This document shows, piece after piece, positions 48,389 to 57,569 of a stretch of 64,000 bases of DNA; position 1 is the stretch's first letter; every line of letters begins with the position of its first letter. The notes under the pieces are model-generated. The model was given only the letters and a program-made list of their open reading frames with translations, did no database searches and was not told where the DNA came from. The translations under genes were made by a program, and so were the position numbers. This stretch comes from Thalassotalea loyana (GTDB lineage Bacteria; Pseudomonadota; Gammaproteobacteria; Enterobacterales; Alteromonadaceae), in assembly GCF_030161435.1 (NCBI RefSeq), contig NZ_BSSV01000007.1:1-64000 (forward strand). Direction: 5' to 3'.

Positions 48389-50094
48389 ATATAGGTGTTG
48401 TAATATTGGCAAGGCTTACTTCTTCGAGGTTGCCTGGAAAAGGATTACGACTGATAAACGGTAAGCCTTTATTGTCCCATATAATAGAAGCTGTTAAATC
48501 GGTCAAAGAAATAAAGCATATTATTCTAGCAACTTCTCAACTCTCTAGCGATGATGAATTAGAAAGTTTTGCCGATGAAATTGGCGTTAAGGTTTATAGA
48601 GGTAGTTTAGATAACGTGTCAGAGCGGTTTTTAGACGCCTGCTTATCTAATGGCTTAGATTACGGCATAAGAATTAATGGTGACAATTTATTTGTTAATA
48701 CACCATTATTAAGCCAAGCATGTAGTTTGGTTGATAACGAACGAGTGTTAATAACAAATGTACCAGATAGAACATTCCCTAAAGGTATGAGTGTTGAGAT
48801 TTTAAAGGTACAGGAGTTTGAAAAGTTATATAGAAAGTTCAATACGCCAGGGCACTTCGAACATGTTACAAGTTACCTTTATGAAAACCTCCAAAACATA
48901 AATCATGAAGTTATTCGTAATGAAGAGTACCCTAAAGCGTCAGGCAAACAAATTGCGATTGATACACAATATGATTTTTATTTAGCACAATATGTCCTTT
49001 CTGAGCTAGATAAACAAGGTCTTGATGCTAAAAGTGTAAGTTTAGATAAGTTAATTGATGTTTTTAATAGATGTGAGAGTAAAATGAATTTTAAGGGAAA
49101 GCACGGACCGTTGTTGATCGCTGAGATCGGTGGTAATCATGAAGGCGATTTTGATTATGCAAAAAAGTTAACTCAATTAGCTATTGATAGTGATTCTGAT
49201 TTCATTAAATTTCAAATATATTCTGGAAATACGTTAGTGAATCCTGTTGAGTCACCAGATAGGCATAAACATTTTAAAAAATTTGAGTTGAGTAAAGAAC
49301 AGTATAGAGAATTAGCCCAAATAGTTACTGATGCAGGTAAGAAATTTATGGCGTCTATTTGGGACATCGACATGATTGATTGGGTAGATGACTATAATCC
49401 TGTGTATAAGATAGGCTCAGGTGACTTATTGGCATGGCCGTTATTGAAACATGTTGCCAATAGCGGAAAGCCTATTATTCTTTCTACTGGTTTAGCGACT
49501 GAAGAAGAAGTATTAGCTAGTGTTAAATATCTTCGAGATTGTAATGCACTTTATAATGACCCCAATTACCTTTCTGTTCTTCAATGTACGTCTATGTACC
49601 CTATCCCAAAAGCTTCAGCAAATTTAGGAGTAATGACTAGGCTACACGAACTTACAGAGACCACGATGGGGTATTCTGACCATACTGAAGGTTCTGACGC
49701 ATTAAAAGTTGCAATTGCTATGGGAGCACAAGTACTTGAGTATCATTTTACGGATAGTAGAGACGGCAAAGTTTTCAGAGATCATAAAGTATCATTAACA
49801 AAAGATGAAGTTTTAGAACTCATTGAATATATTAAGATGGTTAGTGTTCTTAAGGGCAATAGTACTAAAAAACCTGTTCCAATCGAAATAGAAAATGGTC
49901 ATGTTGAAAGTTTTAGAAGAGCTGTTTATCCAAGTAGAAATATCCAAAAAGGTGAAGTTATTAGAAACGAAGATTTAGTGATTTTGAGACCTTCTCATGG
50001 TATATCTTCTCGCTATTTTGATGAGTTATTAGGGAAAGTAGCTACAAAAGCATTAAAAAAACACCAAGTTTTATCAATGAGTGATTTTTCATAA
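48385..50094 (+). CDS. Fusion of SpsF-like cytidylyltransferase and NeuB/SpsE-like synthase
   Basis: This 569-residue two-enzyme protein has an N-terminal CMP-sugar synthetase-like domain (about 1-230) with ILARLTSSRLPGKGL near residue 7 and an RINGDN metal-site region. From residue about 238 a PEP-condensing NeuB-type barrel follows, with LLIAEIGGNHEG, DFIKFQIYSG, YKIGSGDL, STGLATEEE, QCTSMYPIP, GYSDHTEG and FRDHKVSLTKDE. A C-terminal SAF domain (about 500-569) completes it. An internal ATG at residue 234 (49084) could give a free synthase. The product is probably a CMP-nonulosonate-like sugar. Neighbours are acyltransferases on both sides (overlaps of 4 and 1 bp). Usual precursor genes are absent. 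Confidence 0.85.
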   Translation: MNIGVVILARLTSSRLPGKGLRLINGKPLLSHIIEAVKSVKEIKHIILATSQLSSDDELESFADEIGVKVYRGSLDNVSERFLDACLSNGLDYGIRINGDNLFVNTPLLSQACSLVDNERVLITNVPDRTFPKGMSVEILKVQEFEKLYRKFNTPGHFEHVTSYLYENLQNINHEVIRNEEYPKASGKQIAIDTQYDFYLAQYVLSELDKQGLDAKSVSLDKLIDVFNRCESKMNFKGKHGPLLIAEIGGNHEGDFDYAKKLTQLAIDSDSDFIKFQIYSGNTLVNPVESPDRHKHFKKFELSKEQYRELAQIVTDAGKKFMASIWDIDMIDWVDDYNPVYKIGSGDLLAWPLLKHVANSGKPIILSTGLATEEEVLASVKYLRDCNALYNDPNYLSVLQCTSMYPIPKASANLGVMTRLHELTETTMGYSDHTEGSDALKVAIAMGAQVLEYHFTDSRDGKVFRDHKVSLTKDEVLELIEYIKMVSVLKGNSTKKPVPIEIENGHVESFRRAVYPSRNIQKGEVIRNEDLVILRPSHGISSRYFDELLGKVATKALKKHQVLSMSDFS

Positions 50095-50690
50095 TGACTT
50101 CAATAGTCAATTTTTTGCGAGTACTTTACTATAAAATCAAATATCGAGGAAAGCTGAAAATAGGATCCTTTGTTACATTATCAAGGAATATTACCTTTAT
50201 TATTGATGAGGGAAGTCAGATTGTAATTGGTGATAATTCAATAGTTCGTGATTTTGTTGAGTTAAGGGCAACAAAGAATACATGTTTGAATATTGGCTCT
50301 AATTGTAAGCTAGATAGGCTAGTAAGAATAATTGCGACAAATGGAAATGATATCAACATTGGACGCAACACTAGAATAGGAATAGGTAGCGTATTAAATG
50401 GTGGAGAAAAAATAGTAATAGGCGAAAATTGTTTGATATCTGGTTATGTATATTTACAAACGAGTATGCATAACCACAAATTAAATACAGAAATTATTAA
50501 TAGTGGGTATACATATGGGCCAATAACTATTCATCAAGACTCATGGATAGGAGTACATGCGGTTATTTTTCCTTCTGTTACTCTAGGTCGTCGTACTGTT
50601 GTGGGGAGTAACTCTGTAGTTAACAAAAATTTCACTAAAAATTCTATTATTGGCGGTATTCCAGCAAAAGAGCTTAAACATGATGTATGA
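50094..50690 (+). CDS. Second left-handed beta-helix acyltransferase
   Basis: This 198-residue hexapeptide-repeat transferase has many coils of the form IVIGDNSIV, LNIGSNCKL, INIGRNTRIGIGSV and IVIGENCLISGYVYLQTSMHNHK (likely catalytic His). QDSWIGVHAVIFPSVTLG and a terminal IIGGIPAKELKHDV follow. It overlaps the synthase fusion by one base (TAATG) and the next gene by 11 bp. It probably acetylates the nonulosonate-like sugar or another repeat-unit sugar. Confidence 0.83.
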   Translation: MTSIVNFLRVLYYKIKYRGKLKIGSFVTLSRNITFIIDEGSQIVIGDNSIVRDFVELRATKNTCLNIGSNCKLDRLVRIIATNGNDINIGRNTRIGIGSVLNGGEKIVIGENCLISGYVYLQTSMHNHKLNTEIINSGYTYGPITIHQDSWIGVHAVIFPSVTLGRRTVVGSNSVVNKNFTKNSIIGGIPAKELKHDV

Positions 50691-52044
50691 CAATAACTTA
50701 GTAACAGTTTATATCACAAACTATAATTATGGTGCGTTTATTGAAGAAGCCATCGAAAGTGTGTTGGCGCAAAGCTATCCTGCTATAGAAGTACTTGTTA
50801 TTGATGATGGCTCGACAGATCAATCACATGAAGTAATTAATCAGTATATTGATCATGAAAGAATTAACGTTATCTATCAAAAAAACCAAGGCTTAACAAA
50901 AACTAATAATGTAGCTTTACGATTAGCGAAAGGAAAATATATCGTAAGGCTAGATGCTGACGATGTCTTTAAGGCTGACGCAATTGAAAACCTAGTAAAG
51001 AGTTTTGTCGACGATAAGATAGCTATGGTTTTTGGTAATTGGGATGTTGTTGACGAACACAGAAATTTTATTCATTCCTATAAAAGGCATGATTTTGAAA
51101 ATGATGTTACGTTAATGGATTGTCCTGCACATGGCGCATGTACAATGTTCCGCACTGATTATTTACGTTCAGTCGGTGGCTATGATGAAGACCTTCGTTG
51201 TCAAGATGGTTATGAACTTTGGTTTAGAATTGTTGAAAAATTTGAAATAAAAAGTTTGAGTGAAATTATATTTGAATATCGAAGACATGGCAGTAATTTA
51301 ACAGGAAATGAAGAGAAAATTCTAACTACTCGATCTGGAATTTTGAAAAAAATTTCTGCGAATAAAGATGTTAATATTCGGCCATTTGCTTTTTTACCTA
51401 TAAGAGGAAGTAAACTTGACTCTAGATCGATGCCATTTGAAACGTTGGGTGGAAAGTACATAATCGATATTGTTCTAGAAGAGGTTGTAAAAAGTCAGCT
51501 TTTTGAAAAAATTGTAGTTTCAACTCCTGATGAAAGAGTAATCACGCATATATTAGAGTTCTATAGTGAAGTGGTGGAAATTGATCGTCGCCATGCTTCT
51601 ACTGCAATGATAAACACAGGACTTGATGATGTAGTTAAAGGCTTTATTACCAACAATGACTCTTTTAAGGAACTAACTCACGGTGTTTTGTTTGGAATTG
51701 AAAGGCCGTTCAACAAAAAGTATCTCATTGAGTCCGCCTTAGATATAGCTGCTATATTTGGTGTTGATAACGTTATTGGTGTGCGTGCAACTAATGATAT
51801 TGTCTTTAAGCATAATGGTAAAACTTTGAAAGGTGTAAACTTTGAAAAAGATGGACTTAGACTTGAGAGAGACGAGTTATTCCAAATGGTTCAGGGCTTT
51901 AATGTATTTACTGTAAATAATTTATTTACATCTAACTCAATTTGGGGAAGTGTTATTGGTCATGTAGCTTTTGACCAAAAAGCAGCGTTTACACTTAATA
52001 CTAATTTTGATTTTAAGATTGGTGAGCTGTTTTTTAATAGCTAA
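50680..52044 (+). CDS. Fusion of GT2 glycosyltransferase and cytidylyltransferase-like domain
   Basis: This 454-residue protein starts at the ATG at 50680, overlapping the preceding gene. Residues 1-225 are a GT-A glycosyltransferase with ITNYNYGAFIEEAIESVLAQ, IDDGSTDQS, the metal-binding RLDADD and a late QDGYELWFR. Residues 230-454 resemble a CMP-sugar cytidylyltransferase fold: FAFLPIRGSKLDSRSMP, GGKYIIDIVLEEVV and EKIVVSTPDERV follow the order ARGGSKR-P, GGKPLI, IVSTDDE of NeuA-like proteins, but the first motif is degenerate. The second half may have altered specificity or be structural. The protein may couple sugar activation to transfer. Confidence 0.75.
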   Translation: MMYDNNLVTVYITNYNYGAFIEEAIESVLAQSYPAIEVLVIDDGSTDQSHEVINQYIDHERINVIYQKNQGLTKTNNVALRLAKGKYIVRLDADDVFKADAIENLVKSFVDDKIAMVFGNWDVVDEHRNFIHSYKRHDFENDVTLMDCPAHGACTMFRTDYLRSVGGYDEDLRCQDGYELWFRIVEKFEIKSLSEIIFEYRRHGSNLTGNEEKILTTRSGILKKISANKDVNIRPFAFLPIRGSKLDSRSMPFETLGGKYIIDIVLEEVVKSQLFEKIVVSTPDERVITHILEFYSEVVEIDRRHASTAMINTGLDDVVKGFITNNDSFKELTHGVLFGIERPFNKKYLIESALDIAAIFGVDNVIGVRATNDIVFKHNGKTLKGVNFEKDGLRLERDELFQMVQGFNVFTVNNLFTSNSIWGSVIGHVAFDQKAAFTLNTNFDFKIGELFFNS

Positions 52045-52052
52045 ATAAACAA

Positions 52053-53273
52053 TTGTTTACTTTTACTTTCTTTAGGTTGTTTAATGCAGCTTCGGTATTA
52101 GCCGCTACTTCTTTATGTGCACTCTTTGTCGGAGCATCTGATTGGGCTCCTGTGGCTTTAATGCACACTACTTTCAGCTACTTAATTCTATGTAATTTTG
52201 GGGTTAATGAGGGGCTCGGTCAAAAAGTCGTAAGATTTAATGCAAGGTATTTCGATGTCTATCAAGTTTTGCAAAATACTTTCATTGTTATATGTATTGT
52301 AAGCTTATTGTTCAGTGAAGCTTCGAGCACTCCAATTAGAGATATTTCATTCTATATTGGTGGAACAAGTGCTCTGTTGTTATTTAGTTTGAATCGGGTG
52401 TTTTTTCGAGGTGTGGGCTCATTCAAGTCCTTAGGGAATCTATATGTGGTAAATGGACTTATACTAGCATTTAGCCCAGTTCTCGTTATGCATTCAAAGG
52501 ATCCATTTGATTTCTTAAGGCTTCTTATTTTTTCTTCTATTTGTGGCGCATTAATAAATATTTCATACAAAAAAGATGCGAAATTTTTGTTAAAAAAAAC
52601 AAATCACTTAAAGGTAAAAAGGTATTGCCTAGTTTTTATAAATAAGACTAAAAAGCTTGCTATTGCTGGTTTTCCATTAATGCTCGCAGGTGTTACCTTT
52701 GAGGTTATAATTACAATCGATAGATTTTACATCAATAGTTTTTACGGGGAAATTTTAGCTGGTAATGTTGCTTTTTCTTTGATGCTTGTTAAAGGCGTTA
52801 TTATGTTGCTTAGTATTCTTAATACCATTGGATTTAGAGCTTTATCAGTGAATACTTCTATGAAAAACTGGAATGCAAATATTTTAGTTATTAGAAAACA
52901 AGTAATTATAGGCATATCTGGGTGCTTCGTTTTGGTTTTTTTATTTTTTTCTGTTCTTTCTAGTAATTGGTTTATTAATAGCTTTCCTAGCTATGCCAAC
53001 ACGTCCGGTATCTTTTTGGCTCAATCCTTATTGCTGATTCCTCTCTCGTTTATGTTCCCTTTGAGTGTTGTGAGTAACTTTATGTTTGGTGGGAGAGTAT
53101 ATTTATTAATGTTAATGAGCATAATGCTTTTATATTTTTCAATAGTATTTATCGTTCATAATTTAACTGATACTCTAACTATATATGAACTGTCTTTCGT
53201 AGTTGTTAGCTGCTTTTCATGTGGTGTTTATTTATTTTCAAAATATATTTTTAAACAATTTGAGGCTCACTAG
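52053..53273 (+). CDS. wzx: Wzx-type polysaccharide flippase
   Basis: This 406-residue polytopic protein has about 12 hydrophobic helices and few conserved residues. The N-terminal FRLFNAASVLAATSL helix and position before the polymerase fit an O-unit flippase (MATE/MVF fold) that moves undecaprenyl-linked units across the membrane. TTG 52053 is the first usable start after an in-frame stop; the first ATG would remove a helix. Strongly AT-rich. It overlaps the next gene by one base. Confidence 0.78.
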   Translation: MFTFTFFRLFNAASVLAATSLCALFVGASDWAPVALMHTTFSYLILCNFGVNEGLGQKVVRFNARYFDVYQVLQNTFIVICIVSLLFSEASSTPIRDISFYIGGTSALLLFSLNRVFFRGVGSFKSLGNLYVVNGLILAFSPVLVMHSKDPFDFLRLLIFSSICGALINISYKKDAKFLLKKTNHLKVKRYCLVFINKTKKLAIAGFPLMLAGVTFEVIITIDRFYINSFYGEILAGNVAFSLMLVKGVIMLLSILNTIGFRALSVNTSMKNWNANILVIRKQVIIGISGCFVLVFLFFSVLSSNWFINSFPSYANTSGIFLAQSLLLIPLSFMFPLSVVSNFMFGGRVYLLMLMSIMLLYFSIVFIVHNLTDTLTIYELSFVVVSCFSCGVYLFSKYIFKQFEAH

Positions 53274-54211
53274 TGGTAACAAATGTTTTCATAGCTTTTA
53301 CACAAGCTCAGGTTGTTCATGCAGTGAATGTTATTACTACTCAACGTTTACAAAATGTAGTTATCATTTCCAGATATCAATGTGATGAATACAATGAATT
53401 TTTCGAACATGTGTTTATTTTAGATGGCCCTATATATAGATTACTTTTTAAGTGGCTTAAAGTTAAAAATTATTTAAAGTCGATAGGTAAAGTTAATCTT
53501 TTCATTGCTCATAGTTTAAACGTATTTTCTCAAGGAGTCTTTCATGAACTCCTCGACAATAACTTCCTAAATACATTGAATGTCTTTCCAGACGGGAATT
53601 TATTGTTCAATGATTTCACAGTAAATAAGTATTGTAAGGATAATCTAGTTAAAAAGTTGGCTAGTTACGTTATTGGAGCCAAATATAGATTATTTAGCGG
53701 AAGTGTAATATCTCCATTCGTGGATATAGATACTGTGCATAGTTATATTGATGGTGTTACCTGTAAGTATAGAGCGTTGAAATATATAGATGTTACACCA
53801 GTTACAAAAAATATAGGAACAGGAGTATTGATTTTAGGGCATAGAAACCAACAAGTTATTTCAGCGGACAGTTTAATTGAAGTTGTCAAAAGAAATATTA
53901 CAGAAGGCCCAATATACTATAAACCACACCCTAGATTAGCTATAGAAAATGATTTGTTTTATCAGATATTGAATGTTAGTTTTAAAGGCAAAGTTTCATT
54001 AATTGATAATAAGTCACCAATAGAAGTCATTATCCAAGATTTTCCAATCCAAAGTGTTTTCGCAGTAGCATCATCTTCTCTCGTAACCTTAAAAATCCTT
54101 ATACCTGAAGTGAACGTTTGCTATTTTGGCCTGCAAAGGTATCTTGGTAAACATTATAACCCTCAAATGAAAATTCAATTCGATCGAATGGGCCTAATAG
54201 AGTGGAATTAA
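53273..54211 (+). CDS. Putative sialyltransferase-like glycosyltransferase
   Basis: No family can be named with certainty for this 312-residue protein. It carries, in the right order, three short motifs typical of bacterial sialyltransferases (GT38/GT52/GT80): an acidic-Gly motif at F105-P-D107-G108, HP at H219-P220 (YYKPHPR) and a Ser pair at S267-S268 (VASSSLVTL). The N-terminus lacks a signal or membrane helix. It lies between wzx and wzy and near a CMP-sugar synthase fusion, so it could transfer the CMP-activated sugar. Start GTG overlaps the wzx stop. Confidence 0.6.
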   Translation: MVTNVFIAFTQAQVVHAVNVITTQRLQNVVIISRYQCDEYNEFFEHVFILDGPIYRLLFKWLKVKNYLKSIGKVNLFIAHSLNVFSQGVFHELLDNNFLNTLNVFPDGNLLFNDFTVNKYCKDNLVKKLASYVIGAKYRLFSGSVISPFVDIDTVHSYIDGVTCKYRALKYIDVTPVTKNIGTGVLILGHRNQQVISADSLIEVVKRNITEGPIYYKPHPRLAIENDLFYQILNVSFKGKVSLIDNKSPIEVIIQDFPIQSVFAVASSSLVTLKILIPEVNVCYFGLQRYLGKHYNPQMKIQFDRMGLIEWN

Positions 54212-55689
54212 ATTATAAAACAAGGATTGATATAGTTTGGTTAGTTTCTTGTGTGTCTTTTTATTTTGTATTGGTCGTTTTGTGTAGCGGTAGTTATTTA
54301 ATAAACTCCTATGAATTTAATAGTTTAATAGAATTCAGATATCAACGATTAATAACAATAGCTTCTTTATCTTACTTTTTTTTATTGACGTTATTAAGTT
54401 TAAGGTCAATTAAGTGGTTTTGGTTGATTTTGCCATTTGTTATTTTAACCGTCCCAAATGCGATAAATTCTATTTTTCCTGGCTTCTACTTGACTCATGT
54501 GGGTGAAAGAGGTAACGCATCATTTGCATTTGTTTCGCATATAGATTTATATTTTTTGATTAATATATGTGCTCGATTTTTATTACCCTTTCAAAAAAAA
54601 TTATATATAAGCTCACAATTTAAAGCCCTTAAATTAGCTTGTTTTTTATTGTTGGTTAGTCTGACAATTAATAGTGTATTGGCAATAATAAAGAATTCTG
54701 ATTTCTTATATATATTAAATGGGGCATTTCATTTTCGATATTTGTTCTTTGCTCTATTGTTTGCAAATGAGTTATTTGATATTGAAAATGAAAAATCTTT
54801 TGTAAACGGAATAGCTTATTCAATACCATTATTGGCTGCTGAAGCATTTGCTTCCACATTTTTGGGTGGTGATTCAATTTTTGGAGAGTTGAAAAGTGGT
54901 AATTTTGCAAATAATGTTTTTGGTAATTTTTTAGCTGTATTATTTGTTTATTTTTTAAGTATTAGGAAAGTGAGAGAATATCAGAACCCTCTTTTTATAT
55001 TTGTACTATTTTTACTTCTTTGTTTAATTTTCATGACAGGAGTTCGGGGAGCAATTCTTTCGTTGGGTCTAGGATTAACAGCATTATATTTTTTGATTCG
55101 AAAAAGCGCTCAAACAATCACAATGTACTTTCTTATATTACTCTTAATTTTAATCTCATTGCTTTACGTTTTTGATTTATTGTGGATATTTGACTATGTG
55201 GGGGAACTGTTTGAATCTTTTAGATTAGTTATTGAAAGCGGTTATGGGACAAAGGGAATTAAAATTGACGAAAGTAATAGCTCAATCATTACAAGAATAG
55301 CGATTTGGAAAAGCACCATATATATGGCTCTTGATAATTGGGTCTTTGGAATAGGTTCTTCCAATTGGAACTACCTTAAAGCTGAATATGGTGTGCCATT
55401 CAAGGTTTTATTAGACCCTCACAATGATTACTTGAATTTCATTTGCTTGTATGGAGTAACAGGCTTTTTAATTATTTATCTGTTGTATATAAAGCAGGTC
55501 ATTTATGTGATTTTTAGTCGTATTAAAGGAGCCATTAACCCTTACAGGATAGCTTTATTTACAATGTCGGTATCAAGCATTACTAATGCGAATAATAGTA
55601 AACATCAAGTTTTCGCTATGGTTTCTGTATTTTTGATACTTGCTTATGTGGTTACTATACGGAACCACTTCCAGTTTTTAAAAGAATAG
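54202..55689 (+). CDS. wzy: Wzy-type O-antigen/capsule polymerase
   Basis: This 495-residue protein has about 12 hydrophobic helices and a large periplasmic loop containing SNSSIITRIAIWKSTIYM, typical of the Wzy/ligase family. A later conserved LLDPHNDYLNFICLYG matches the PHN motif of Wzy_C. It would polymerise flipped units in the periplasm. Start GTG overlaps the previous gene by 10 bp. Very AT-rich, as usual for serotype-specific genes. Confidence 0.85.
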   Translation: MELNYKTRIDIVWLVSCVSFYFVLVVLCSGSYLINSYEFNSLIEFRYQRLITIASLSYFFLLTLLSLRSIKWFWLILPFVILTVPNAINSIFPGFYLTHVGERGNASFAFVSHIDLYFLINICARFLLPFQKKLYISSQFKALKLACFLLLVSLTINSVLAIIKNSDFLYILNGAFHFRYLFFALLFANELFDIENEKSFVNGIAYSIPLLAAEAFASTFLGGDSIFGELKSGNFANNVFGNFLAVLFVYFLSIRKVREYQNPLFIFVLFLLLCLIFMTGVRGAILSLGLGLTALYFLIRKSAQTITMYFLILLLILISLLYVFDLLWIFDYVGELFESFRLVIESGYGTKGIKIDESNSSIITRIAIWKSTIYMALDNWVFGIGSSNWNYLKAEYGVPFKVLLDPHNDYLNFICLYGVTGFLIIYLLYIKQVIYVIFSRIKGAINPYRIALFTMSVSSITNANNSKHQVFAMVSVFLILAYVVTIRNHFQFLKE

Positions 55690-55707
55690 TACTGAGTAGG
55701 AGGTTGC

Positions 55708-56808
55708 TTGAAAATTGCAATAATAGGTACCCGTGGCATTCCAAATAGGTATGGAGGCTTTGAACAATTTGCGGAAATCGTAAGTCAACAATGGGTAGAA
55801 AAAGGACATGAAGTAATTTGCTATAATCCACATGATCACTTTTATAACGACTCAGAGTTTAATGGTGTAAAGATTATTAAAAAGTATAATCCTGAGTCCA
55901 AAATTGGTGCCGCTGCCAATTTTTTATATGACTATCTGTGTTTGAAAGATGCATACAAACAGGAGTGCGATATATATTTAGAACTTGGATATCAAAGCGC
56001 ATCTATTTCTTTTCTTACTATCCCAAAAGAAGAGCGAAAGAAGATTGTTACGAATATGGATGGACTTGAATGGAAAAGAGATAAGTGGTCACCAACGGTA
56101 AAAAGGCTAACAAAGGTTGCAGAAAAGCTTGCCGTTAAGCATAGTGGGACGATGATAAGCGATAATGAAGGTATTGCTGATTATTATCTGGAAGAATTTA
56201 ATGTTGAAACTGAACTTATTGCTTATGGTTGTGAGCCAGTCGGAGCGCTCTCTAAAGATCTTTATGTAGGCTATGTGGATTCATCGACTGAGTTCGATTT
56301 GGTAATTGCCAGATTAGAGCCTGAAAATAGTATTGAGGTTATTTTAGAAGGGGTAATCCAGTCCGATTGCGAAACTGTATTACTTGTAGTTGGTAATTAC
56401 CAAACTACCTACGGCAAGTATCTGATGGAGAAATATAATGATAAACGAATTTATTTCGTTGGTGGTATTTTCGATAAACAAATCTTAGATTCCATGAGAC
56501 AATATTGTCGTTTATATTTTCACGGGCACACTGTCGGAGGTACTAACCCATCTCTACTAGAGGCTATGGCTGCAAGTGCTAATATTGTCGCAAACGATAA
56601 CAAATTTAATCGAGCCGTTTTAAATAATGAATCTTTCTTTTTTGTTACCCATGAAGATATAAAAAGAATTAGAGAAAGCTTTCTAAAAGTAAAAAACGAA
56701 TTTGATTTGTTCAATATCAAAAACAAACAAAAAATTGAAGAAATTTATACTTGGGAGACGATAGGTGAGGCTTATCTTGAAGTCTTTGAAAGGATTGTAA
56801 ATAAATGA
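55708..56808 (+). CDS. GT4-family glycosyltransferase (DUF1972 type)
   Basis: This 366-residue GT-B protein has the N-terminal DUF1972 signature IGTRGIPNRYGGFEQFAE and DYLCLKDA. A C-terminal half with VARLEPENSIEVILEG, FHGHTVGGTNPSLLEAMA is typical of GT4 retaining transferases. The TTG start has AGGAGG five bases upstream. Proteins of this type often transfer rhamnose or other deoxyhexoses, which fits the rml genes downstream, but the donor is not proven. Confidence 0.85.
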   Translation: MKIAIIGTRGIPNRYGGFEQFAEIVSQQWVEKGHEVICYNPHDHFYNDSEFNGVKIIKKYNPESKIGAAANFLYDYLCLKDAYKQECDIYLELGYQSASISFLTIPKEERKKIVTNMDGLEWKRDKWSPTVKRLTKVAEKLAVKHSGTMISDNEGIADYYLEEFNVETELIAYGCEPVGALSKDLYVGYVDSSTEFDLVIARLEPENSIEVILEGVIQSDCETVLLVVGNYQTTYGKYLMEKYNDKRIYFVGGIFDKQILDSMRQYCRLYFHGHTVGGTNPSLLEAMAASANIVANDNKFNRAVLNNESFFFVTHEDIKRIRESFLKVKNEFDLFNIKNKQKIEEIYTWETIGEAYLEVFERIVNK

Positions 56809-57569
56809 AGATAGTTATTATTACTCAAGATGACCCTTTTTACTTGGCAGAAAACTTAGATTATTTGTTTAGTTTAATTGACGGGCAGCATGAAGTAGTT
56901 GGATGTGTAGTGTCTAAAGTTTCCCCATTTGGCAAAAAAGAAAGTTTTATTCAAAAGGCATCAAAGACGGCTAGAATTTTTGGTTTACGGTTTTTCATTC
57001 GTTATGCTCTTAAATTTGTCCTTTCAAAGATAAATCCTAATAAGAAAGTTAAAAGAGTGTTAAAAAAATATGATATCCCTGAGGTGGAGTTGTTAAAGTC
57101 AATAAATTCAAAAGAATCGCTAGAGCGTATTAATTCGCTTAAACCTGATCTACTGATTTCTATTGCTGGAAATGAGATATTTAAACTTCCTCTTATTAAT
57201 TTGGCTCCGAAAGGGTGCTTAAATTTACACACTGCACTTCTACCTAAATATAGAGGGTTAATGCCTAGTTTTTGGGTACTTAAAAACAAAGAGGAGTTTT
57301 CTGGGGTTTCTGTTTTTTATGTTGATGAAGGGATAGACAGTGGGCCGATTCTAGTTCAGAAAAAGTTTTCGTTAAAAGGCCTAACTCAAGAGCAGCTTAT
57401 CAAGGATAGTAAAAAATTAGGAATGGAAGCTATCTACGAATCTGTATGCGCAATCGAAAATGGGACTGTTGAATTAAAGTCTAACGATGACGAATATAAA
57501 TCTTACTACGGGTTTCCAACTTCAGAAGATGTAAAAGAGTTTAATAAAGTTGGAGCAAAGTTTTATTAA
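56805..57569 (+). CDS. Formyltransferase-family protein
   Basis: This 254-residue protein has the formyl-transferase core: LNLHTALLPKYRGLMPSFW with the catalytic Asn-x-His, and VDEGIDSGPILVQ with the active Asp. It is shorter than tRNA formyltransferase and lies within a sugar operon, so a 10-formyl-THF-dependent sugar N-formyltransferase is likely. The amino-sugar substrate is unknown; no aminotransferase is seen in the operon. It overlaps the GT4 gene by 4 bp (ATGA). Confidence 0.8.
   Translation: MKIVIITQDDPFYLAENLDYLFSLIDGQHEVVGCVVSKVSPFGKKESFIQKASKTARIFGLRFFIRYALKFVLSKINPNKKVKRVLKKYDIPEVELLKSINSKESLERINSLKPDLLISIAGNEIFKLPLINLAPKGCLNLHTALLPKYRGLMPSFWVLKNKEEFSGVSVFYVDEGIDSGPILVQKKFSLKGLTQEQLIKDSKKLGMEAIYESVCAIENGTVELKSNDDEYKSYYGFPTSEDVKEFNKVGAKFY

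Noticed and set aside
47843-57569. Prophage or plasmid island
   Set aside because: All genes fit polysaccharide synthesis; no integrase, phage, replication or transfer gene was seen.
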